Shown piece by piece: positions 55,454 through 64,000 of a DNA stretch of 64,000 nt. The position numbers and the translations under genes were made by a program. Each line of letters begins with the position of its first letter. The stretch's first letter is position 1. Source of the DNA: Calliopum simillimum (lineage: Eukaryota > Arthropoda > Insecta > Diptera > Lauxaniidae). The notes under the pieces are model-generated. The model was given only the letters and a program-made list of their open reading frames with translations. It did not search any database and was not told the DNA's origin. Location of the stretch: NCBI GenBank assembly GCA_951812925.1, contig OX638368.1, positions 159,264,492 through 159,328,491 on the forward strand, written 5' to 3'.

Positions 55454-56140
55454 ATGTGTGTACCCAATCCAAATATTTATAATGATGATGATAAAATAAT
55501 ATATAAGGCCATTTTAGAACAATCAAATGTTCATAAAGTTGGATTTGTACCTAATGGCCATATTAGAGGTCCAAATTCATATAAGTATAGAACAATAATT
55601 AAATATTTATTTACTAAAAACCACAGATCTAGTAATAAATACGGAGGCAACGTACTAATACAATCAAATCAGCATAAATCTAATAATTTTGATGATTGGA
55701 ATGCTCCAACTGAACTGGCGGATAGATCAGGAAACAAACAAAAACTTTGGAAAAAATCTACATATAGCGATATGTATGGAGATAACATGAAAATACAATC
55801 AAATGATGACTGGGAGGATTCAACTGAATTGGAGCATAGATCGAGAGATAATCAGCAATTAAGGGAAAAATCTGCATCCAGTGATATATATAAAGATTAT
55901 ATACAAATGCAAATAAATGAGTGCCAGCCTAATTATGATGACTGGGAAGATCCTAATGAATTGGTAAACAGACTGCGGCTTTTAATAACATTCGGCTGCA
56001 AAAATCATATTAGCGAAATAGTTTCAATAACTGATGAATTGCGTGAAGCTGGCATTATAGTCATGTATGTGAATCTTACCATTTCAGTGATAACAATGCC
56101 ATTTCAAATGACTCAAGTCAACCTTTTAACAAAACAATAA
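55454..56140 (+). CDS. Internally repeated acidic protein, 228 residues, probable spliced ORF
   Basis: MCVPNPNIYNDDDKIIYKAI starts a short ordered region with GHIRGPNSYKYRTIIKYLF (35-53). Then come three related units beginning DDW at about 80, 118 and 162: each has DDW(N/E)xxxEL and a following R(S/L) segment, and the first two also share a (S)D(M/I)Y(G/K)D ending. The last has EDPNELVNRLRLLI and ISEIVSITDELREAGII (about 166-202). A good donor, GTATGT, at 56,065 lies just after AGIIVM. The final 25 residues look unlike the rest, so the frame may really be spliced to a downstream exon. Residues 156-203 recur inverted at 51,613-51,744. The C-terminal block recalls ORFs in small insect DNA viruses, but only from memory. 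Confidence 0.6.
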   Translation: MCVPNPNIYNDDDKIIYKAILEQSNVHKVGFVPNGHIRGPNSYKYRTIIKYLFTKNHRSSNKYGGNVLIQSNQHKSNNFDDWNAPTELADRSGNKQKLWKKSTYSDMYGDNMKIQSNDDWEDSTELEHRSRDNQQLREKSASSDIYKDYIQMQINECQPNYDDWEDPNELVNRLRLLITFGCKNHISEIVSITDELREAGIIVMYVNLTISVITMPFQMTQVNLLTKQ

Positions 56141-57420
56141 CCATAACGATAGTAACTTTTAAGCTTAATTATGGAACTTTTTTGGTTATTTAGTCTGAAC
56201 TAAGTATAATAGCAAATGAACTTCGTTACGAATATAATTTCCTAAAGGATTCGCTGTGGTTTTTTTGCCAATTCTTTAAAATGATTTAACATAAAAACTA
56301 AGTTTAGAAAATAAAACAAAAAGGACATTTCATTATTTCCAATTGTTACTCCATACTCGTACAATGGGACAGAGTGTTCTAAGGCATGAAATCTAAAAAT
56401 TTAATTGAATATTTAAAGATACGGCAAAGTCATTTAAAAAATCAACTTCTTCCAAAATAGGTACTCAATTGTTGACATTCGTATTTTAAACATCTGATTT
56501 AACTGCTAGGCACAAGGATTATTTCGCACAACGACGTCCGTTTTTCATCTTATTTTCCTTGGCTATTTCGGTAACTGGGCAAACATTGTCACTTATACCT
56601 ATTTAAATATCATATAAATATTCTAGCATAGCATGTTTGTATTCTGACTATTATTTTACACTTTAAAAATAATTAATGAAATACATTGTAGTTACTCCAA
56701 CCCTGCCAGATCATGGATTTTCTGTTTGAATAACAATAAGTTAAGCGCAGACAAGGATTTGGCCTTGTGCCTTGCCACCCATCTTTTGGACTGTTATATG
56801 TAAGTAAATTAGTTGGAAACCTTTTCTACTCTGCAGCAACCCTAATTGCGGCTATAAAGACTGGTATTTAAGGAGAACATTTTAAAAAGAATATACTTTA
56901 GGCTAAACGTTTTGGGTAAAAAGGATTCTCTATATAAATCTAAGTCATTGACCTGCTCATAATGACAATCATTTGTTGTTTTGGGTTTTCTGTTATTCCT
57001 TTTTTATTCGTATTCCCTCTTAAATTATTTATAATTTTTCATATAATCAAGTTGCGAATTAGGTTCACAATTGTATTTAGTTAAGTTCTTGTTTGTGTCC
57101 GGGATAGTGTGCATGCATGCGTTCATGATATGAATATCAAAGTGGTCTGAAATTGGCAGGAAGTCCACTTTAATTAAAAACATGATATTGAAGATGAAAT
57201 GTCAAAAATCAAAAAAACTAAAGGAAGGGGAATATATTATTTTTATTTATTTTATGTGAATCATTTTCATAATAAAGAATAGAATTCATAATTAACCTTG
57301 TTGACACGACACTAAATACGATATTGATTAATATCGTTTCAAAATAAAATTACATCGTTTATACGCATCAGAGAAGTGTATTGAATTAGTTGCCAGCAAT
57401 TTGAAGTCGGGAAAAATTTA
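56141..57420. other. Intergenic sequence, nothing recognised
   Basis: No frame with recognisable features and no repeat shared with the rest of the window. It may hold the right border of the ORF island, but I see no terminal repeat. Confidence 0.35.
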
Positions 57421-58000
57421 AATTAATATGAAAAATGTCAAATTCTTTCTGTATCACTTTCCGACAAAATCAAATTTTTATTGCAGTTATGAGAAATTCC
57501 ATTATATTATAAAAAAGAGTCTCGTTATTTTTCTCCAGAGCGTCAAATATTTTTTAAACGATTTTTTAAGTTTTTATGCTAAAATAAGTGGAGGATTTTT
57601 TTTCAAATTTTTTGAAGGTCATTTAGAAGTCGCTTACCTTTGAGTTGGTAAGTATAGGTTTGAAATAAAATGTACGAAACAACTGTTCCAAATCGTTTAT
57701 CCATGCAAATAGGTGTTTATGGGGAAAAAAACACGGTTCAGAAAAGCTTAAGTCCAATTGAAAAAGGGATTTATGGAGAGACGCAAAAAAGTTTCGAAAC
57801 GGCTTACGTCCGTGTCCAAATAACATGGTTCGTGTCAATCCGAATTAAAGTGTCATATAAACGGGGTATAAATGATGTTTCTGATGAAAGATATACTTCA
57901 CTTATATCCAAAAATTTTAACCACTTGTTACGCTTCTCCTAAAAATACAATAGCCATCTTCACGATCCGGTGCAAAAGGTCATGCATCATAGCATTTGTA
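57421..58000. repeat. Decayed dispersed repeat
   Basis: TCTCGTTATTTTTCTCCAG at 57,521-57,539 resembles TCTCGTCGTTTTTCTCCAG near 13,771-13,789. TTGAAGGTCATTTAGAAGTC near 57,610 resembles 5,100 and 63,150. The frames at 57,428-57,942 have no recognisable domain. Confidence 0.35.
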
Positions 58001-59410
58001 AATCAGTGTTGAAAAATTTTGCTATACAACAACAATATATATAGGATTGAATTTACATTTACATTTTCTATACTAAAAAGTTTTTAGTAAAAACCTATAG
58101 CATAAAAATATCATGTCATTTTTCAAATAAAAATTTGTTGTTTATGTTCTCGTTCTCTTTCCTCGTACGATTTTCTCAGAGAAATAAATTTTTTCGTGGC
58201 TTGCAATGTTTATACTTTTAATATTGCTCACCATCAAGTGGAAATTATTGCTATTTTGCTACTTTGCAAGTCTTAATGCTCCGGATCGTGAAAACGGATA
58301 TTATAATATTTTGAATAAAAATTTATAGCATTCTGAAATTGTAAAATGGAGAAATCAAGTCTATAATGTCATTTCGGGATCTCGGACTTTTTTTAGGGAT
58401 CCATTGCGACCACATCCGGGGTTTTCGGGATTTTTGAAAAAGAATAAATTTTGCCACTTTGGTGCTTTTTTGTCTACTAAGTTATCTATTTTCATAAGCT
58501 CCGTGCTTTAATGTTATTTTGAATGGATTGGAAATCCTTTTTTCCTGGTTATTAGAGGAAGGGACATATTCTGATTGTGACGAAAATGTCATTAATAAAC
58601 AAGCTAAAGAAGAACGAAATACAATAAGTTAAAAGAAAAGTTGCAAAGAGCTTTTGCAAATTTTACCCAAAGTTCGAACAGAAAAATTTATACCATATCT
58701 GAAGTTTAAGTAGACTTATTTTTTGTGTAGATTTCAAAACTATAAAGAAAATATATCTTGTGTTTATAGTTTCGTTGCTATATTAAAAAAAAAAAAAAAT
58801 GTTCCCAATTGTTTGCCGGTTCACATAAATTGACCTTTAAAAGTTGTTTTCCAGCTGTCTTCATGAAAACATATTCTCGCACGTAAGACCCCTTTTCAAA
58901 GACCAGGTCACATATACTTGGCTTATAGAACAAAAAAAAAAAAAAAACAAATTCAAGCATTATTTGCATCTAAGCTTTATCAACTACAATAATCCCATGT
59001 AAATTTTAGTACATATGTATGTAGTAAATATTTAGTCCTTTTTGGGCGTAGAGTGCAGCCATCAAAATTATTTCATAATAAAATTTTCACACAAAATTTC
59101 ATGATTACGTTGGCATTTCTATATAAATAAAGTCAAATCGGTTCTCGTTATAGTGCTTGAATTTCGATCAATGTGTGTGTGAATGAATTTGCCATAAAAC
59201 TAATATTTGTTCGATACATTTAAGCCTAATGTTGCGCTTTACTCGTAATCGTGCTATTATGCTTACATAGCATGTATTTGCCTATAGTGACAACTGTTAC
59301 CCAATAAAAAATATAGCGAATTTTTTCGCACCATCATCCAGAGAAAACGATTTAATCAAATGCATTATTGCGAAGTCTTTATCTTATCAGACCTAAAAGT
59401 AAAACTCTAT
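58001..59410. other. AT-rich sequence, nothing recognised
   Basis: Two phrases containing GATCCGG/CCGGATCGTGAA (57,964 and 58,281) are inverted relatives, perhaps a decayed short palindrome of about 320 bases. Otherwise no feature. Confidence 0.3.
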
Positions 59411-59424
59411 CTGAAAATGGTGAG

Positions 59425-60260
59425 AATGTTGCCTTTGGCCTGGCCAACATTTTCACAGCCGTTCCGAATAACTTTGCCATTAAATCTTTTTAAAGTGTGT
59501 TTTTGTTTAAAGAATCCACGTTCAAATTTGGCATAATTTTAAATTTTTAACCATGCTCTTGCACAGGTAAGGACTAGACCAATAACCTGACAGATATTTA
59601 AGTAGTAATGTTCTAGGTGGCTTCCGGACGTAACATTTGAAGGTGATTCTAGGAGAAACAACCCGTACAATCTCGACTGTACGCTTTTGATGATTTTACT
59701 ACTCGTTAAAAAAGTGGCTTGGTTTCTCTGACGCAAACGGGTGGTACTCAACAAATGAGAAACAAGCATTGAAAACTGCACCCGAATATCAGTGTCATTT
59801 CAATGATGGTTTTGAGTGGCAGCGTTCTATACCAATTCTTGACGGCAGACTTCCGGTGGTATTCTTATCTTGTAAGAAGGCATTAGAGATAGTGCTGGAC
59901 CAGAAGTCTCCTGTGGTGTTCGACGGTAATTTTCGCATACGCTCCAGTATAGAGACGAACGGTGCAATCCTCAGTATTGCAACGAGTACCTAAAGGTTAC
60001 CATTTTCATGCAGTCTGGCACAAATTTACCCCAATACATTCCAGTGTCCATCTAATGCTTCCGTCATCTTTTGGGTCATGATATTCCGTTGCAATTGAGC
60101 TATCCCTTTAACTGCTGTTTAGGGCCAAATCACAATCACCACGAATCTTCCCGGTGGGCCCAGGCAACACTTAGTCCGCAAAACTCAGACAATTTCATTC
60201 AATTCATCGAAGATTGACGACGACAGAACTTGTTTTGGGTGTACTAATTTGGCTAAAGAA
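59425..60260 (-). pseudogene. Possible degraded coding or element fragment, unidentified
   Basis: Base composition is more balanced than around it. Minus-strand frames between about 60,240 and 59,550 read as longer protein-like pieces: MTQKMTEALDGHWN, LPSNTTGDFWSSTISNAF and RIGIERCHSKPSL, interrupted by stops and shifts. I cannot match these to a family. GCCTTTGGCCTGGCC at 59,433-59,447 is a scrap of the GGCCTGGCC repeat. It may be an old transposon gene or a conserved non-coding patch. Confidence 0.25.
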
Positions 60261-62400
60261 AACCATTTTATTCTAAAAATTAACATACTTTGACCGTCCT
60301 AATTTTTAACTGGGCACTTTTGCATGTTAAGTCGATCCATATAAGTTTGTGGTAACGCGTGTTCCTGTGATTTCATTTCACCCATACGTACACCTAACGA
60401 TTTGGCTTTTTGTGTGTGTGTGCAAATTTGATTTCATTTTTTGTCTGGAACCGGAACATCGATTATGCGTAAAGATTTTTTAAGTATTCGTTAGCATTGC
60501 CACACGCACTTACGCAAATACATACTTATATGAATGTATGTATGTATTAGCTTGCATTGTGTACGTGTTGTTTTGATACGTGATTGTAGTGACGTGAATT
60601 TTTTATTTTGTTTTGAAAAAGCAAAAATTTCATCTCCCAGAACGATTGAGTTGTGTGACAATTTTTGCTGTTTATTTTTGTGCCATATAAAAGGTCAAAG
60701 TTACGTTTGAAAATGAAAGACTCTTCAGAAGAAAATTATTCCTAATTAAAAAATATATTTTGAGCATAATAAAAAGAGAAACATTGGTATGTGTATATGT
60801 ATGTTATCTTTCCTATTTAGACTGAAAATTGGCTCAAGGGTGCTCTTTACATATCATATAATTTTTAATGTTTCATTTTGAATAAATGCTATGCTCCTCT
60901 TAGGAGTTAAAGGTGAATACATACATACATTTTGAATAAATCACAGAGAAATCTTTTCTGTCTTCAATACTTAAAATTTAAATGCTTTTGCATATCTAAT
61001 CAAAGGTTTCTGTTTTTACTTTATTTTATTTTTGTTTTTAAATTGTACACTCATATGTTAAATAAATGAAAGGAATACTTGATTATAAGAAAAACTGAGC
61101 ACCTAAGAATTATTGACTTCCAAGAAGAACAAGAAAACAGAAGTTATTAAAATTGTACTTTCCTGCAGGCAGTTATTATCTACAAGTTTTTTCCTGCAGT
61201 TATTTATAAATATGTTGCTTTCAAACTTTCAATTCGGTTTCCGTGGTGGTCTGTTCCACTGCCTTAATGAAAGTTATAAGTTTGATTTTGTCATTAAGTA
61301 AAACATCTTTACACATCCTTATGTTTAATAAAGCAAAAGAACCCAGTATTATGTGCCGAAAACTAAATGTTATTTGCATGGGTGTTGTAATTCGGTGAAA
61401 TTTGCAAAATATTATGTTTGTTGTAGGCGAACCAAAATTGACTAAATTTTGTTCTACGCTGACACACTTGACTTAAAGTGAAGAAAGCAGAAGGTAACGT
61501 CAAATAGAAATAATCAATTTTGTATGGGGGTGGAAAAATGGGGTAATACATTTAAGAAAGATGATGGAGAGGAAAAATTAATGGAGGTCAGTAAACATTT
61601 TAACCTTTCCCGGTAGCGAGGAATATTTTAGTGCTCTTTCACTAACTTTATTGCTAATTAAAAAATTTTTAAAAATAAATCCAATCAGAGACGGTAAAGC
61701 GATTTCGAGCACTTTGGGACTACTGTGTCGTTGGCCAATGCTTTAATAACGGCAGTTGCCTATGTAACATTTAGTAACCGTTAGACAGTAATGAAATATT
61801 CCATATAAAAGTCAAATTTGACATTTTTTTCTTACATTCAAAATTAGTGGGAATCGAAATTTCGGTTTTTTTTGAATAATTGCCCATAACCGTTTTCATG
61901 AAAAAATATTCTCAGTTGAGAAGAGGGTCTCAGTTCAGAAACAGGTTTAATACTCGTTTCTATGAGAAAAATTTTTCCTGCTTATCTGCCAGCTCTAGAT
62001 TTCTAACTGATTCAAGGAAAACGTAATAGAAAATCAGTCTTAACATCAACTTTGCTTTGCCTATCCTGACTTTTCAGGATAGGTCCAAGGGCGGATTGGA
62101 TCTGGGCAAGCGTCACGCTTTGCGTTAGTGATGAGCAAAATTAGTCTCGGTCTTACATCTTCGTCTTGGTAATTTTTCCAGGATCAAGACCAAGATGCTC
62201 ACATAATTTCAAAACCAACATCAAGATTGCTGTGGTCTTAGTCTTGGACCCCCCAAATTGTACGCATTATTCTCAAGTTTTAAGCATTTTTGCAGAATAT
62301 TATAGCCATTTTGTATTTTTATTTTTGAAAAATGTGTCAAAAAGACTAAAAACAGAATATTTTGGGATAAGATTTTGTAGAAAATTGTTTTTTGCATGAT
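60261..62400. other. AT-rich sequence with a repeat piece
   Basis: About 61,690-61,860 matches 25,835-25,980 (AAAGCGATTTC, CTATGTAACATTTA / GAATGTAACATTTA, AAAAGTCAAATTTGACATTT). ATGTATGTAT-type microsatellite lies near 60,532-60,546 and 60,790-60,803. No gene. Confidence 0.4.
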
Positions 62401-62478
62401 TTAAACCTTTCGACCCGGCTGGGACAATATATATATGTAAATTGGGATATATTGTCCCAGCCGGGTCGAAAGGGTTAA
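62401..62478. mobile_element. TTAA-flanked 78-bp perfect-stem hairpin (mini piggyBac-like MITE)
   Basis: TTAA at 62,401-62,404 and 62,475-62,478 flanks inverted copies of CCTTTCGACCCGGCTGGGAC and AATATAT, around a loop of roughly 15 bases. TTAA borders with CCCTTT-like ends are the piggyBac-superfamily style. The stem is essentially perfect apart from the first base or two. Confidence 0.6.
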
Positions 62479-62780
62479 TGGAGATTTAGAGTCTTACAGT
62501 AAGATGAAATTGTGGGTTCTTAAGAAAAAAACTATATGTGACTTGTTACCTAATGGGTAAAAAAAGATTTCGAGAAAAACGCTTTTAAAGTTTTTGTTTT
62601 TTTGATTTTTACACTTGTTTTTCATTTGGAATACATATTAAAGGGCATTTTCAAGGTCAAAAATGTTTTATTAAACTTTTGTAAGTGACCACTGGAAAGA
62701 TCACCTCATAATTGAATTAAAACTGTGAAAATATCAAAATCAGTTTTTTCACACGTTAGATATGTTTTCACAAAACAGGT

Positions 62781-63016
62781 CACATATCGTCGGGTTCATA
62801 CTACAACTGAACATTTACATCTTTAAATATTTTGAGTTAAGTATACAGAAACGTGAAGAAAAAATTGTTCTACGCCTCAGTCTAGTCGGTATTTTGAAAT
62901 GTAGTCGCTAATATTGTATTATAATAAGAAATAAAAAGCAGGTAACTTCAAAATCTTATACAAAAATCGAATTTTAATGTAGATGTCCTGTTGAAGTTTT
63001 AACCCGACGATATGTG
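62781..63016. mobile_element. Short-TIR element CACATATCGTCGGGTT
   Basis: CACATATCGTCGGGTT at 62,781 and its perfect inverse AACCCGACGATATGTG ending at 63,016 bound 236 bases of AT-rich non-coding sequence. A target duplication is not clear. Confidence 0.55.
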
Positions 63017-64000
63017 GTTGGTTTTGGGGTGCAGGTATTAAATTTTTATGTACCTTGATTAATCGCACAGCTCAATCCGAGTATTTTTGGAATGAATAAA
63101 AGCCACATAAAACCGAAATTTTGCATAAATCGACAATGCGCGACCTCTATATGACCTTCAGAAAAATTAAACAACTTCTCAGCTCAGTTTTTTGACACCC
63201 TCTTTCACATTTTTGGGGGTAATCATGGAATTTTCAAAAATCTTTTTCAGTTTAGTATCCATTATTGTAGGTTTCACTGTATCTGCAAATATGCACAATA
63301 GATCTATGTGCAAATTGCATTGCAGTGCAAAAATCAAACTCAACTAAAAAGCTTCATACTTACTGAATGGTGGGAAGCAACCCACTTATCGCCTTCAACA
63401 ATAAAACTTTTTCTTCAAAAACAAATTTGAGTTGAATTCAACTTTGTTTTTATTTTCAACTTTAAGTTATCACATCATAATAATTCTAAAATGATTGTAA
63501 ACATCTTTAAAATAATTAATCTAAAAACTTTAATTTTAGTTAGCTAAGATTAGCTACCAAAAGATATGACCTAGGAGTGTCTAAAATTTATTTGACTTTA
63601 ACATTTTTGTAATAATTGTGTACAAAATTATTAAGCAGTTTGCAATAATACATTTTTGTATACTATTTTAATCATTAGTTAACATAAATACATATATTTT
63701 ATATTAAATTTTAAGATTTAACATTTATATCTAAATATAAACAATCTAAAATATTACTTGAATTCGTATATGGATGTTTGTTTATTTTAATTCACAACAA
63801 AGCTGAGTTACTTGCTAAGGACTATAGAGCATACAGAGTGAAGTTGTGTGTAAATTACTGTAAGAGAGTTGATACATAGAACATTGAGAAGAAGTAAGTA
63901 GGTACTATGAGTAAATGGTTTGAGTTTGTAATATCTACTGTATGGAATTAAGTATAAACCAACATGACTGATGTCACATATTATTTTCGTTAAATTCAAA
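63017..64000. other. AT-rich sequence to the window end
   Basis: 63,135-63,225 (minus) is related to the repeat near 5,040-5,140 (GAGGGTGTCA, AAGGTCAT, AGGTCG). No gene seen. The 63-residue frame at 63,808-63,999 (minus) shows no recognisable domain and may run off the window. Confidence 0.35.

Noticed and set aside
59539..59993. Two overlapping ORFs considered as a possible gene exon
   Set aside because: No recognisable domain and both strands open; reported only as an unidentified degraded fragment.

Overview
The window looks like nuclear DNA of an insect, most likely a brachyceran fly. It is very AT-rich. The only clear host gene is split by spliceosomal introns with GT..AG borders, and the rest is dominated by DNA transposons, fold-back elements and a LINE fragment of kinds common in Diptera. 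The species call rests on general character, not on a diagnostic gene.

Layout. 1-37 kb is almost entirely transposon-derived sequence. It holds long palindromic elements (1.5-2.1, 13.1-14.3, 16.2-18.3, 29.2-30.6 and 32.7-34.2 kb), a non-LTR retrotransposon 3' end (6.7-7.6 kb), a Tc1-like remnant (3.5 kb), a DD37E-type Tc1/mariner element (19.6-21.2 kb), an old mariner remnant (23.4-23.9 kb) and a complete but dead mariner with TIRs and a TA duplication (30.7-32.0 kb). The mariner is nested in a piggyBac-like palindrome, which is itself nested in another fold-back repeat. Five copies of a GGCCTGGCC-containing dispersed repeat are present.

37.3-44.8 kb holds the one well-supported host gene: a six-exon short-chain dehydrogenase/reductase of the 17-beta-HSD11/13 / RDHE2 (SDR16C-like) type. 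It encodes 314 residues with an intact N-terminal membrane anchor, cofactor motif and catalytic residues. Introns 2, 4 and 5 are inflated by transposons, including two long inverted repeats that would fold into hairpins in the pre-mRNA.

45-50 kb holds more fold-back repeats, a deleted MULE with a 9-bp target duplication, and a 1.26-kb hAT-like palindrome with a perfect 8-bp target duplication. 50.3-50.6 kb is a GC-richer minisatellite.

50.7-56.2 kb is the most unusual stretch. It is an island of compact, apparently intronless ORFs on both strands: a three-finger C2H2 protein, a 149-residue protein with conserved-looking motifs, an internally repeated acidic protein and small ORFs. Part of one ORF is repeated in inverted orientation at the other side of the island, and AT-rich direct repeats lie between. 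It resembles a captured small DNA virus or virus-like mobile element rather than host sequence, but no replicase or capsid was recognised.

56.2-64 kb has no gene I can support. It holds a TTAA-flanked 78-bp hairpin (62.4 kb), a short TIR element (62.8-63.0 kb) and scattered repeat pieces.

No tRNA, rRNA or CRISPR gene was found. One tRNA-like pol III promoter sits in a SINE-like insertion at 15.5-15.8 kb.
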